Below, piece after piece: positions 16,982 through 28,300 of a stretch of DNA of 64,000 nt. Source of the DNA: Corynebacterium matruchotii. Lineage in GTDB: Bacteria; Actinomycetota; Actinomycetes; Mycobacteriales; Mycobacteriaceae. Numbering within the stretch: the first letter of the stretch is position 1; each line of letters begins with the position of its first letter. The notes beneath the pieces were generated by a model that was not told the origin of the DNA, ran no database searches, and saw nothing but the letters and a program-made list of their open reading frames with translations. Position numbers and translations under genes: made by a program. The DNA is taken from NCBI RefSeq assembly GCF_011612265.2, contig NZ_CP050134.2, positions 1,116,001-1,180,000 on the forward strand, read 5' to 3'.

Positions 16982-17752
16982 TTGACCAGCGAAAAGCTTA
17001 TCGACGGCGACCCTAATGACCCCGGCGACGATATCCCCGACGGGCCACCGCCTACCCTACTGGAACAAATGGGCGGACTCAGCGGGCTGGTGTCCTCCAC
17101 CCTCCCCATCCTGGTGTTTGTGCCAGTCAACAACAAATGGGGACTCAACCCCGCTCTCATCGCCGCCCTGAGCATGGCCACCCTCATCCTCGTGTGGCGA
17201 CTCATCCGCAAGGAAAACCTGCAACCCGCGATTTCCGGGTTCATGGGGGTTGGGATTGGCGCCGCTATCGCCTGGTACACCGGCTCCGCCAAAGGATACT
17301 TCGCCTACGGCATCTGGATGTCGCTCCTCCTCGCCATCGTGTTCTTCATTTCCATCCTGGTGCGGTGGCCCATGGTCGGCATCATTTGGAAAGGCATCAA
17401 CGGCGACGGCATGACCTGGCAAAAAGTTCCAGGCGCCCGCTGGGCCTACACCTGGGCCACCCTAGGGTGGGCGGTGGTCTTCCTCGCCCGATTCCTCGTG
17501 AAACAACTCTTCTACCAGGCCGATAACGTTACCGGGCTTGGGGTCGTCAGCATCCTCATGGGCTGGCCGCTCACCGGCCTGGTCACCATCTTCACCGTAT
17601 GGATGGTGCGCTGCGCCCGCACCGCCATGATCGACGCTGGCTACGAAACCGACGACGACTCAGATGAAACAGACACCACCGATGCCGCCCCCGATCCGGC
17701 GTCGACAAGCTCGAAGCCGACACTTCGGAAGGAACCCACACGTGACCACTAA
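16982..17752 (+). CDS. DUF3159 membrane protein
   Basis: 256 residues, TTG start with GAAGGA nine bases upstream. LLEQMGGLSGLVSSTLPILVF starts the DUF3159 domain; six hydrophobic helices span ~30-215 with PAISGFMGVGIGAAIAW, ILVRWPMVGIIW and GARWAYTWATLGWAVVFLAR. Acidic C-terminal tail. Function unknown. The next gene starts 11 bases before its stop. Confidence 0.88.
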   Translation: MTSEKLIDGDPNDPGDDIPDGPPPTLLEQMGGLSGLVSSTLPILVFVPVNNKWGLNPALIAALSMATLILVWRLIRKENLQPAISGFMGVGIGAAIAWYTGSAKGYFAYGIWMSLLLAIVFFISILVRWPMVGIIWKGINGDGMTWQKVPGARWAYTWATLGWAVVFLARFLVKQLFYQADNVTGLGVVSILMGWPLTGLVTIFTVWMVRCARTAMIDAGYETDDDSDETDTTDAAPDPASTSSKPTLRKEPTRDH

Positions 17753-18974
17753 CCTCACGCACGGCGACCACATCACCACCACCATCACCAGACCCGCCCA
17801 CGGCGGCGTGGGCATCGGCGACCTTGACGGGCGCGTCGTTTTCGTCCGCGGCACCTACCCCGGCGACGTGGTGGAAGCCCGCATCACCCAGGTGAAAAAG
17901 AACTACGCCAAGGCCACACTCGTCGACATAGTGACCCCCTCACCACTGCGGGTTCCCAACCGGTGTCCCGCCGCCGCCCACGGCGCCGGCTGCTGCGACT
18001 TCGCCGACTTGAAACCCGAAGCCGAACTAGAACTCAAAACCACCATCCTCACCGGGCAGCTCACCAAGCTTGGCAAATTGGCTGCTTTGCCGTCGATCAC
18101 CGCCCAAGAGCTGCTCCCCACCACCGGGTGGCGCAGCCGCATCCGCCTCGGCGTCGACCGGGCAGGGCGTGCCGGGTTCCGCAAAGCCCACTCCCATGAC
18201 CTGGTCACCGACCACCGCTGCATTCAGCCCATGCCTGGTCTGCTCGGCGACGGCCCCGACAGTATCGTGGGGGCAGACTCGAATCATCGTTTCACCCCCG
18301 GTGCGGAAGTTATTGCGGTCCTCGATGACGACGGCACCCGGCACGTGGTGGAAGTCCGCAAACCCGCCCGGGGGCGCCGCAGCGAAATCATCACCAAGGT
18401 CATTTCCGGCACCGGCGACGTTGTACAGAAAGTGGGGGAGTACACATTCACCCTGCCCCCCACCGCCTTTTGGCAAGCCCACCACCAGGCATTATCCACC
18501 TACTCGGACCTGATTACCCAGTGGGTGACCGGCGGCCAATACGGCGTGGAACCAGTCGGCTGGGATCTCTACGGTGGCGTGGGCGCCCTCGTGCCCGCCC
18601 TGCACCACGCCCTAGGAAATAATTCGCACATCCATTCGGTGGAATCCGCCCGGATTATGGCCACCAGCGGCCAAGTCACCTTCGGGGATGACGTGCACTT
18701 CCACATCGGACTAGTCGGCAACCTGGTAGACACCCTGCCCCAACCCGACGTTGTCGTGCTCGACCCGCCACGTGTCGGCGCCGGCGCCGACGTGGTAACC
18801 CGCATTGCCGCACGAAAACCCCAGCGTGTCATACATATTGGCTGCGACCCAGCCACCTTCGCCACCGACATTCGGGCCTGGTCCCAAGCCGGCTACCACC
18901 TCAGCGACATCGTTGTCGTCAACGCATTTCCCGGAACCCACCATTTCGAGACCCTAGGATTGCTACAACCTTGA
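17742..18974 (+). CDS. TRAM-domain RNA (m5U) methyltransferase
   Basis: 410 residues from GTG 17742 (AAGGAA nine bases upstream, inside DUF3159). An N-terminal TRAM beta-barrel (residues 1-~60: GVGIGDLDGRVVFVRGTYPGD), a cysteine cluster CPAAAHGAGCCDF that could hold an Fe-S centre, and a TrmA/RlmC/D-type SAM fold with VLDPPRVGAG and the motif IHIGCDPATFATD containing the catalytic Cys. It probably methylates uridine C5 in tRNA or rRNA; the exact site is unknown. Overlap with DUF3159 shows an operon. Confidence 0.88.
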   Translation: MTTNLTHGDHITTTITRPAHGGVGIGDLDGRVVFVRGTYPGDVVEARITQVKKNYAKATLVDIVTPSPLRVPNRCPAAAHGAGCCDFADLKPEAELELKTTILTGQLTKLGKLAALPSITAQELLPTTGWRSRIRLGVDRAGRAGFRKAHSHDLVTDHRCIQPMPGLLGDGPDSIVGADSNHRFTPGAEVIAVLDDDGTRHVVEVRKPARGRRSEIITKVISGTGDVVQKVGEYTFTLPPTAFWQAHHQALSTYSDLITQWVTGGQYGVEPVGWDLYGGVGALVPALHHALGNNSHIHSVESARIMATSGQVTFGDDVHFHIGLVGNLVDTLPQPDVVVLDPPRVGAGADVVTRIAARKPQRVIHIGCDPATFATDIRAWSQAGYHLSDIVVVNAFPGTHHFETLGLLQP

Positions 18975-19117
18975 TTTTCTTAAAAGTTGTGGCCCAACAG
19001 GGTAGGATAATCTCAGCATCTGGATCGGTGCGGAAATGAAAAACACGCCACCTAAAACAGATGTTCGTTTCGTTGTTGTCATCGTCCGTTGCAGTGAAAG
19101 GGCGCATTTTTAGGCTG

Positions 19118-21049
19118 ATGAATATCCTTCCCACAATTTCCACCCCAGCCGATGTGAAGCGCCTGGACTACCCCGAACTTACCCAATTAGCGCAAGAAAT
19201 CCGGGACTTTCTCGTGGCCAAAGTATCTGCCACCGGCGGCCACCTAGGCCCCAATCTGGGGGTGGTTGAATTGACCATTGCGATTCACCGCATCTTCAAT
19301 TCCCCCCACGACCCCATCATCTTCGATACCAGCCACCAATCCTATGTGCACAAAATCCTCACCGGCCGGGCCAACCAATTCGACACCCTCCGGCAAAAAG
19401 ACGGATTAAGTGGCTACACCAACCGGGCCGAAAGCGAACACGACTGGACAGAATCATCCCACGCCTCCGCGGCGCTCAGCTACGCTGATGGCCTGGCCAA
19501 AGCCTTCCAACTCACCGGCCAATCCGACCGCACTATCATCGCCGTCGTCGGCGACGGGGCCCTCACCGGCGGCATGTGCTGGGAAGCGCTCAATAACATT
19601 GCTGCCTGTCACGACCGTAAAGTCGTCATCATTATCAACGACAATGGCCGCAGCTACTCGCCCACCATTGGTGGCCTGGCCGAAAACCTCGCTAACCTCC
19701 GCATTCACAACCGCTATGACCAGGTCATGGAGCAAGGCAAAGCCACCCTGAAATCCCTCGGCTGGGTGGGGGAGCGCACATTCGAAGCGCTCCACGCCTT
19801 TAAAGAAGGCGTGAAATCCAGCGTCATCCCCACCGAAATGTTCTCCGACCTGGGGCTCAAATATGTGGGCCCAGTCAACGGACACCACCAAAAAGCCCTC
19901 GACGCCGCCATGGCATACGCCCGCGACCACGACGGCCCCCTGCTCGTCCACGTGGTGACGGAAAAAGGCCGCGGCTACGCACCTGCCGAAAACGACGTGG
20001 CGGAGCTCATGCACTCCACTGGGCAAATCAACCCCGAAACCGGTCTGCCACTCCAGGTGAAAAAACCCGACTGGACCGGCGTGTTCAGCGAAGAACTCCT
20101 TGCCGTGGCCCGCAGCAGAGACGACATCGTAGCCATCACCGCAGCCATGCCCGGACCCACCGGGCTCACCCCATTCCAGGAAGAATTCCCGCGCCGATTC
20201 TTCGATGTGGGTATCGCCGAACAGCACGCCATCGCCTCCGCCGCCGGCCTGGCCCTGGGCGGCATGCACCCGGTTGTTGCCGTGTACGCCACATTCCTCA
20301 ACCGGGCGTTCGATCAGCTCCTCATGGATGTGGGCCTGCTCAACCTACCGGTGACGGTGATATTGGATCGCGCCGGGGTGACTGGTTCGGATGGCGCCAG
20401 CCACAATGGGGTGTGGGATTATGCGATCACCGGCATGGTGCCGGGCATTCACGTGGCGGCGCCGCGGGACGGCGACCAGCTCAAAGCGCTATTTCATGAG
20501 GCCATCGCCATGGACACCCCCACGGTGGTGCGGTTCCCGAAGGGCACCCTGCCGCCGGTGATCCCGGCGGTGGAAACCCTCGACGATGGGGTGGACATCA
20601 TTCGCTACACGGACGCCAGCGCGGACGAGGACAACGTGCCGGTGGTGCTGATCGTCGCCATAGGCGCATTTATCGGTCAGGCGTTAGCCGTTGCGGACGC
20701 CCTGAGCGAGGCCGGGGTGGCGGTGACCGTGGTCGATCCCCGGTGGGTGGTGCCGGTGGCCCCGACCCTGGTGACCCTGGCGGATGCCCACGATCTCGTC
20801 ATCACCATTGAGGACGGGATTATTACTGGTGGCATCGGCTCCATGATCGCCACGGCTATGTCCGATGCGGGGGTGTTCACCCCGATCCGGCACCTGGCGT
20901 TTCCGCAGATCTTCCCCCACCACGCGACCCGCGACGAGCTCCTGGCCGAGGTGGGCCTGGATGATGCCGGTTGCGTGCAATCGGCGGTGGCCTGGGTGGA
21001 TGAGCTGTTCCCACCCGCGGCCAGTGACGAAGACCAGCTAGAGCAGTAA
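19118..21049 (+). CDS. dxs: 1-deoxy-D-xylulose-5-phosphate synthase
   Basis: 643 residues from ATG 19118. A thiamine diphosphate enzyme joining pyruvate and glyceraldehyde-3-phosphate in the first step of the MEP isoprenoid pathway. Motifs: [18 protein letters not shown]-binding [16 protein letters not shown], the [10 protein letters not shown] motif, and [18 protein letters not shown]. The C-terminal transketolase domain is complete. In mycobacteria I recall rnd/DUF3000 following dxs; here a 9 kb block intervenes. A TAGGAT element at 19003-19008 may be the promoter -10. Confidence 0.95.
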   Translation: MNILPTISTPADVKRLDYPELTQLAQEIRDFLVAKVSATGGHLGPNLGVVELTIAIHRIFNSPHDPIIFDTSHQSYVHKILTGRANQFDTLRQKDGLSGYTNRAESEHDWTESSHASAALSYADGLAKAFQLTGQSDRTIIAVVGDGALTGGMCWEALNNIAACHDRKVVIIINDNGRSYSPTIGGLAENLANLRIHNRYDQVMEQGKATLKSLGWVGERTFEALHAFKEGVKSSVIPTEMFSDLGLKYVGPVNGHHQKALDAAMAYARDHDGPLLVHVVTEKGRGYAPAENDVAELMHSTGQINPETGLPLQVKKPDWTGVFSEELLAVARSRDDIVAITAAMPGPTGLTPFQEEFPRRFFDVGIAEQHAIASAAGLALGGMHPVVAVYATFLNRAFDQLLMDVGLLNLPVTVILDRAGVTGSDGASHNGVWDYAITGMVPGIHVAAPRDGDQLKALFHEAIAMDTPTVVRFPKGTLPPVIPAVETLDDGVDIIRYTDASADEDNVPVVLIVAIGAFIGQALAVADALSEAGVAVTVVDPRWVVPVAPTLVTLADAHDLVITIEDGIITGGIGSMIATAMSDAGVFTPIRHLAFPQIFPHHATRDELLAEVGLDDAGCVQSAVAWVDELFPPAASDEDQLEQ

Positions 21050-21090
21050 CACGGAGCTTGTCGACGCCGCCAAGGTGGGTGTGTGGGTGG

Positions 21091-21438
21091 TCAGAGCACC
21101 GTCATGAGGGCTACACCGTGGCAGAGAGCAGCGATAAGGCCGCCTGCGATCATTCCGGGGATGCGGTAAATTCCGCCGATAGCGGCGTCGAAAAGCTGGG
21201 TGACAAGGGCGACACCCACGAGGGGAACCACCACGGCCGGATTTGCGCTCAACCAGCCAAGAATGCCCACCATAATATTGAGCGGGATGGAACGGCTGGC
21301 GTACATGGCCGGATAATACCGATGTGTGGTGGCATTGCTGCATAACACAGTGGGGTTCATGAGGGCGAGGCCGGCAAACCCCACGGCACCCCCGGCGGCA
21401 ATGCTATTGATGAGGGCGGCCCACCAAATCAAGATCAT
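21091..21438 (-). CDS. Small four-TM membrane protein (DUF4267-like)
   Basis: 115 residues, ATG 21438 with AGGAG three bases before. Four hydrophobic helices; YYPAMYASRSIPLNIMVG in the middle and TQLFDAAIGGIY later recall the xYxxxRxxxxG...D pattern of DUF4267-type proteins. Function unknown. It is divergent from the MarR regulator at 21492 with a 53-base shared promoter region carrying palindromes, so it is the most likely MarR target. Confidence 0.6.
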   Translation of the reverse strand: MILIWWAALINSIAAGGAVGFAGLALMNPTVLCSNATTHRYYPAMYASRSIPLNIMVGILGWLSANPAVVVPLVGVALVTQLFDAAIGGIYRIPGMIAGGLIAALCHGVALMTVL

Positions 21439-21453
21439 TCACTCCTATAATCG

Positions 21454-21472
21454 TTCAATTTTGAATTAATTC
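21454..21472. promoter_or_regulatory. Overlapping palindromes, candidate MarR operator
   Basis: TTCAATTTTGAA (21454-21465) and GAATTAATTC (21463-21472, perfect) overlap in the 53-base divergent gap between the membrane-protein gene and marR. Position and A/T-rich dyad symmetry fit MarR-family autoregulation, repressing both genes. Confidence 0.5.
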
Positions 21473-21491
21473 TGATGTTAGCATCAACCCT

Positions 21492-21908
21492 ATGAACAAC
21501 CAACCACTCATCACCACAGCCAGCTTCAAACTTGGTGTCTTCGGCACCCACATCACCCAAGAATTCAGCACTAGAATCGAAAAACTCGGCCTCAGCCACA
21601 AACAAGTAGGACTTCTCGCCATAGTGGACGCCGGACTCGCCAACTCCCAACGCGACATCGCCACCCAACTCGGCATAGCCCCCAGCCTCGTCGTTGCCCT
21701 CGCCGACCAACTCGTCGAACGCGGCGCAATCACCCGCGCCCGCAGCACCACCGACCGCCGCATCCAAATCGTGCAACTCACCCCCGCCGGCTCGCAACTA
21801 TTGCACGAATGCACTACCATCGCGCACCAACTCGACCAAGAAATCCGCAAGGGCCTCAGCCCCCAAGCCCAAGTAGCCCTCGACCTACTGCTCCCCGAAA
21901 TCCCCTGA
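21492..21908 (+). CDS. MarR family transcriptional regulator
   Basis: 138 residues with a winged-helix: LGLSHKQVGLLAIVDAG, then the recognition region SQRDIATQLGIAPSLVVALADQL and the wing STTDRRIQIVQLTPAG (typical DRRxxxxxLTxxG). It probably represses itself and the divergent small membrane protein; ligand unknown. The 3' end overlaps the convergent YjbR gene by 24 bases. Confidence 0.88.
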   Translation: MNNQPLITTASFKLGVFGTHITQEFSTRIEKLGLSHKQVGLLAIVDAGLANSQRDIATQLGIAPSLVVALADQLVERGAITRARSTTDRRIQIVQLTPAGSQLLHECTTIAHQLDQEIRKGLSPQAQVALDLLLPEIP

Positions 21909-22295
21909 CCCCAACATCCGTACCAGCCGCTTCGACGCCGTGGCGCGAAACGACTCCTCAATCAGCTCCCCCACCTCCACCCAATCCGTGTCATCCGTCA
22001 ACCGCAACCCCACCCAACCACGCGGACCAATATAGCCAGGCACAAACGAATCCGGCATCGCCAACACCGCCTGCCGCTCCTCCCTCGGCAATAACAACGA
22101 CACCGACGGCGGATGCTGCCACACCCCCGCAGCATCCTTCACCGCCATCCCATACCACGCAAAAACCTTCCGGGTATAAAATGCCGGAAACCCCACCGAC
22201 ACCTTTTCCTGCGCGCCAGGCAGCTGCAACGCCAACTCGCGCACCCGCACAAGCAGAGGATCCGAATGAGAAAAACGCAAAGGTATCGTGGCCAT
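21885..22295 (-). CDS. MmcQ/YjbR family protein
   Basis: 136 residues from the internal ATG at 22295 (MATIPL); GTG/ATG at 22304 is possible. Matches the YjbR/CyaY-like DNA-binding fold: LALQLPGAQEKVSVGFPAFY, VFAWYGMAVKD, and a closing WVEVGELIEESFRATASKRL. Family role unclear. Convergent with marR, and close (24 bases) behind the giant gene start-to-stop order on the same strand, so it may be read through from it. Confidence 0.75.
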   Translation of the reverse strand: MATIPLRFSHSDPLLVRVRELALQLPGAQEKVSVGFPAFYTRKVFAWYGMAVKDAAGVWQHPPSVSLLLPREERQAVLAMPDSFVPGYIGPRGWVGLRLTDDTDWVEVGELIEESFRATASKRLVRMLGSGDFGEQ

Positions 22296-22318
22296 GAAGA
22301 CCAACCTACCAAACTCAC

Positions 22319-25300
22319 CTACTCTATTCGCATCAAATCGGCTACAAGCTGGTTGAAGCGGTGCTCCGTAATGATCGGAATATGATACTGCCGAGCCTTC
22401 TTCGCCTTACCACTCATCGAATCGGGATCAGCCGCCACCAACACCACCGTGGCCTTCGTCACCCCACCAACAATCAACCCGGCCGCCACCGCAGCATCCT
22501 CACCAGCACGTGTGCCCGTAAACGCCACCCGATCACCCGGCTGCAACGTCAACGTCGACACCTGGGTGGCATCATCACCAGTCGAACCAGTGTTCAAAAT
22601 TTCCTCCACCACTTCGCGGGAAATCCCCAACGTGTCCGCAGCCAGCCACAACCCATCACGCTCCTGCTGCGTCACCACACCATCACTCATCACCACCCGC
22701 ACCAACTGGCGAATATACTGCATGTGCACCCGATCGGCATCAGCCTGACTCATACCCAAATTCCGGGCATGCGCCGTCAACTCCCGCCGCTCATGCACCG
22801 ACAACTCAAAATCCAGCATGGCGAAATCCAGTAACTCCAAATAACTATCAGTATCCACATTCCCGGACGACGGCATCTCATCAATAGCGGCACTCAACCA
22901 GTCATCATTCATATACGAATTCCCGCGCTCCATCGTCTCCGTACCCAACGGATACACCTCCCGAGACGGCTGCATAGCATCACCCGTGACAGACACCGAC
23001 TGGGCGGAATTCGGCAATTCATCCAACAAGAACCGGGTCAACAACCGACCCGTGGCCCGAGCATCCGACAACGCACTATGCGCCTGCTCATTCGTAATAC
23101 CCATGAACGCCAAACACGAGTCCAACGACCGCGAAGATATCGGCAACGAATTCTGCGCCAACCGCAACGTATCAATATGCCCATCCGCTAACCCGGCCAT
23201 CTTCAACCCGACCCGATCAAACTCCGACTTCAACATCCGGACATCAAAAATCGCATTATGGGCCACAAAAATCTTCCCCTCCAATAACGCCGCCACGTCA
23301 TCGGCAACCTGGTCAAACGTCGGCGCCACCGCAACATCCTTCGCGGTAATCCCATGTATTGCCCCATTGGAAATATCCCGCATCGGATTAATCAGTGTCG
23401 ACCACTCGTAAAGATTCTCGCCATCGTCATCCAACACCACGATCGCCAATTCAACAATCCGATCCGCGGTGGAAAACCCGGTGGTCTCCACATCCACCAC
23501 CGCATACGTACCCGGATGATACTGCGAAGTAATCTGGCCCACCTTACTGTTTCGCACGTCCAAGGCAACCGGCAGCTGTGTCGGCGTAGTAGAAGACACA
23601 CTGATCGGTTGCGGCTTATTCTGCGTCTTCAGCAGTTTAAGCGCCTCCGTAAAGTGCGCAGTGACCGAACTGCTCTTTTGCTTCAAACCAAACACCGTCA
23701 TTGTGGCCCGAATCACCCTATCCAGTTCGGGTTCCGAGGGATCGGCAGGAATTTCCTCGATGAAATCCAACTGAGCCATGGCGTTCCGCACCTCCCACAG
23801 GGAAATCTGGTTCGCTGTGCGTTTCCCCTGCGAAGCACGCACCCCCCGCCATTCGTGCGGTACCACTCCCCGGGGCCACACAAACTCGGTATTACTCCGG
23901 CCCTCCTTATGGCGCAGATCCTTGGGAATAAGACCCAAAATCCGGCCATTAATATGCTTTGACCCACGCGACCGATTAAAGCCCTTAATGATAAGAACCC
24001 GGAGATCATTAAGGCTAATGGGGCCCGCCGCATTCACCGCATCCTCGATGATGCTGCCTAATTCGGCGCGCCGGGCGGAGCTTAATCGTTTCTCCAATTC
24101 GTCTCGTTCGCCCAGCTTGGGTAGCTTCACCGGTGAATAGCCCGTGATCTTGGAAATTCCCTTGTTCCCGGCCTGGGCAGTCGCCCCAGCTGCGGTCGCT
24201 GGCGGGGTGGTGGGGGCTTCCAACTCCAGCGGCTCCACCGCCAACTCGGGCTTGGCTTCCTCGTTGAGCTGTTCCGTTGCGGCTTCCCGTTGCTGGTCCA
24301 GCCGGTTCTTAATCTCCTCCAGCTGGTGCTGGAATCGAGCGTCGCGGGCTGCGAGTTCTTTCTGTGCTGCTGCCAGCTCGTTTTCCAGCTTGTCAACCAC
24401 CCCATCCGGGTTGATTGCCCACTCCGGGAGCCACACCCGGGTCACCGAAGCCCACTGCATGATCGGTTTCAATAATTCCGGCACCAGATCCCGGTCGCTC
24501 ACCGTGGGCAGGTGATACCACTTCGGCCCATCCAGGAGCACCCCCACGTGCCACCGGTCATCGTCCTGCGGGCGGATCACCAGGTCCAAGGTGAAGCTAG
24601 ACATGCCATAGTCGGTTTCGACCACCCAGCCGCGATCCCGCAGCCGCTGCGCCACATCGTCTCGAACATGGTTTTGATTGATGGTTTTCTGGGTGACCTG
24701 CGGCAGTGCTAACTGTTCCCCATGGGTGTCATCACTGGCTGGTGCCCCGGCCGTGGTGAGGGTGGTGGTGAGACTATCGACGGCGGTGGCGGCAAGCATA
24801 TAGCCGCGCAAATCCGCCATACCCTGCGACTTTGTCCGGGAAAGATCAATGTCTACGGCGTCGAAGCTGGCGAACATCACCACTGATCGGCGGGCCCGGG
24901 TGATCGCCACATTCAGGCGTTTCTCGCCACCGGTTCGGGTGATCGGCCCGAAGTTGAGTGGCAGCGGACCGCCCGAAGGCTGTTTCGAAAACGCCACGGA
25001 GAACAGGATCGTGTCCCGCTCGTCGCCCTGCACATTTTCCAGGTTTTTCACGAAGAGCGCGTCGGTTTCCTGGTGGAGTTTTTGGTGGATGAGCGGATCA
25101 TCGCTGGCCTCCAATAGGTCCAGGATGAGGTTGCGCTGCTGGGTGTTGAAGGTGACCACGCCCAGGGATTCCTGCGCCGTGATGGGGTTATTGAGGCGTT
25201 CGCTGATTTCGGCGACGATGGCGTGCGCCTCCACCTCGTTGGTGCGGTGCAGGCGTCCCGGCTGCCGGTTGAATTGGCCGTCGACTCGTTTCAGGCTCAC

Positions 25301-28300
25301 GCCGGCGGCAACATGGCCGCCGGGGGAGGGGAGGCTGGCGAGTTTCCCCTCGTAGTAGCGTTCGTTGGAAAACGCGATCAACGACTCGTCCTGGGAACGG
25401 TAATGCCAGGTCAACCACAGTTGTGGCAGGCCGGATTCGACAGCCTCCGTGAGGATTGATTCCAGGTCTTCCACGTCCGCCATGTCGTCGTCCCCAACAA
25501 GTTCATTGTCGTTGGGGGAGTCCAGGATGGTTTTGCCGATACGGGTGGGGGGCATTTGTTTGCTGTCGCCCACGATGACGGCGCTGGTGCCGCGGCCCAG
25601 GGCCCCCATGGCCTGATCCACCGTGACCTGGGATGCCTCGTCGAAGATCACCACGTCGAAATGCACCGACCCGGGGGCCACAAAGGTGGCCAGGGAGGCC
25701 GGGTTGACCATGAAGCAGGGCGCCACCGTGGTGATTTCGCGCGGGAACTCCTCCAGCAAGGACCGGAAGGAGCGGGCGCTGCGCTTGGCGTCCAGCAAGC
25801 GGCGGAGCTTGGCCACACTGCCGGTGATCCGCCCCGGCTTGTAGGGGCGGCGTTGTAGCAGCCGGGCCGGCAGCGCGAGGCGGGCCTCGTCGTGAATGCG
25901 CTGCATGGCTGACTGGAGTTTGGTGAGCTGGTCGGCCTTAATGTCCGGTCGGAAACCATCGAGTTGGAACGTTTCGATGCGTTCCTTGATGCTGGCCTCG
26001 GCAACGCCCCGCAGCAGGGCGGTGTTGACGTCACTGAGACCGATCTTGTGGCGAAGCAGCTGCTCCACCAGGTCGTCGAAGCCCGCGTCCTTGAGCACCT
26101 GCGCGTAGGCGTTGAATCGGGCGATGGTGCGTAGCGCGGTGAACCCACCGGCTTTGAGGGAGGCCTGCCACCGGGGGTATTCCAGCAACAGCACGTCTAA
26201 GTGATTGCTGTTGTAGAGGTACATGAAGGATTTTTCCTGCTCGGGGGTGGTGCCGAGGCAGTCCAGCCAGGCGGTCCAGGCGTCGCCGATGACCGAAATG
26301 TAGTGGGGGAGTTCTTTGAGCTCGGCCTCGTCGGCGTCGATAAGCTCGGGCCAGCGTTGCGCCGCAGCCAATTGGAATTGGATCTGCTGCTTGCGCATGT
26401 TGAGCTGGTTGACCAGCTCCGGCATGAACGGGCTGAGCGTGGAAAGCCCGTCAGTCCATTCGGATTCTTTGAGTTTTGCTTTGAGCTCTTCGGCGCTGGT
26501 GCGGAGCAGGGGGATGCTGCGTAGCACCGGGATGAGCTGTTCTGGGGCGTGCTCGCCGGTGACGTCGATGACTGCGTTATGCGGGTCGGGGGAGGCAGCT
26601 TTCACGGCGGCGGCGAACCCTGCCAGTCGCTTCTTCCGACCCAAAAATCCCTTGTTGACGGCGTTCGCTTCCGCCAGCAGCGCATCAATATCGCCGTTGC
26701 TTAAGAAAGCAGGGGAGAAGATTTCCAGGAGGCCTTCGGCCTGGTTGAGGAGCTGTTGGGCCTCCATTTCTACCGCCGCAATGTGCGGTTCGGCCTTGGC
26801 GGCGGATTCCCGCAGCGTGGGCGGAATATGGTCGCGCTTGGGGATGGATCCGATGGCGGTGACGGCCTCTTCGACTTCTAGAATTGGCAGGTCAATGACC
26901 GAGGAGATGATGTCGCGGTGCTTACGCAGAATGGTGTAGGCCTCGGTAACCTGCTCCCAAGCGTCGGTGAAGGCTTCGTCGGTGGTGAGGCTGGCGGAGG
27001 GGCCAAGCAGCTGCCAGAGCGCTACGTGTTTAGCATCCAAACCTTGGGCGTAGGCGGCGGCGTTATAGACCACGTCTTCGATGTATTCGAGGCTGTCGGT
27101 GGGGTTTTTCACGAACGAAACCGGCACTGGTGCGGCGATCACGTCGTTGAGGTTGCTGAGCAGGCTGGTGGCGGACCAGAGGGAATGGTCCAGGGCGTTT
27201 TTCGCGTGGATTGCCTCGGGGTATTCCAGGAATGGTTGCAGCCGGGCCTTGAGGTTGGCCTGGAGCGCAGCGAAGCTTTGCAGGTCGTATTCGATTTCGG
27301 CGTCGATGGTGGATTTGAGCTGGTGGCGGATGCTGGTGGGGTTTTGGTCCTCACCATGCAGGTCGAGCACGAAGGGGCCGAGGCCCACCGAATTGAGCCG
27401 GGTTTTTACCACGTCGAGGGCCGCTTGTTTCTCCGCCACGAACAACACGGTTTTGCCCAGGTCGAGGCAGTGGGCGATCATGTTGGTAATGGTTTGAGAC
27501 TTGCCGGTGCCGGGTGGGCCTTCCAACACAAAGCTGCGGCCCTGGCCGGCGGCCACGATGGCTTTCAGCTGTGCCCCGTCGGCGGGGATGGGCAGCGCCA
27601 GGGTTTCCTCGGAAACGTCGATGTCTCGAATGTCGGAGTTGTCCAAGGGCGCGGGTTCGATGAAGCTTTCCCCGGATTGCAGGGCAATGTGGCGGAAGAT
27701 GGGGGAGGAGAGGAATTCCGCCCAGTGCGAGTGGATATCTTTCCACATGCCATAGGTGGAGAATTTAGCGATAATAATGTTTGCGGTTTCGGTGACCGTG
27801 AACGGCAGGTTGGCGGCCAGAAGCTGCCGGGAAATCTCCGCAACGGTGTAGCTGATGTCCAGCCCGGATTCGTCGAATCGTGGCGTAGAGAGCGCCGGAA
27901 TGTCCAGGTTGTGGGCCTGTTTTAACCATTCCACCAGGCAGTAATTGGGGCTGGCCTCGTGGGTGGAGTCCACTTTGATGTGCACATGATCGTTGCCGCG
28001 CGTGGCCAGTAGGGTGATGGGGATGAGGAAGAGAGGGGCCTCCACCACGCGGTCGTTGCGCTCATACACCAGCCCGCCGAGGGTGAGGTAAAGGTTTGCC
28101 GACCCGGTTTCCTCCTTGAGGGTGCGCACGGTGCGCCGCAGATTATTGAAGTAGCTCTTGTATTGCTGCTGGGTAATGTCCGCATACACCCGGGACATGT
28201 CGGTGAGCGCGGTGAGCAGGTAGTCGGCGGATAATTCCTTGACGGATTGAATGCCCTGGAGGCGGCGATTTTCGGTCACGTCATTGTGGGCAAACACGGT

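Noticed and set aside
26918..27925. 335-codon plus-strand frame inside the giant gene
   Set aside because: Shadow frame: composition follows the complementary strand and no domain is recognisable; the helicase domain on the minus strand is unambiguous.
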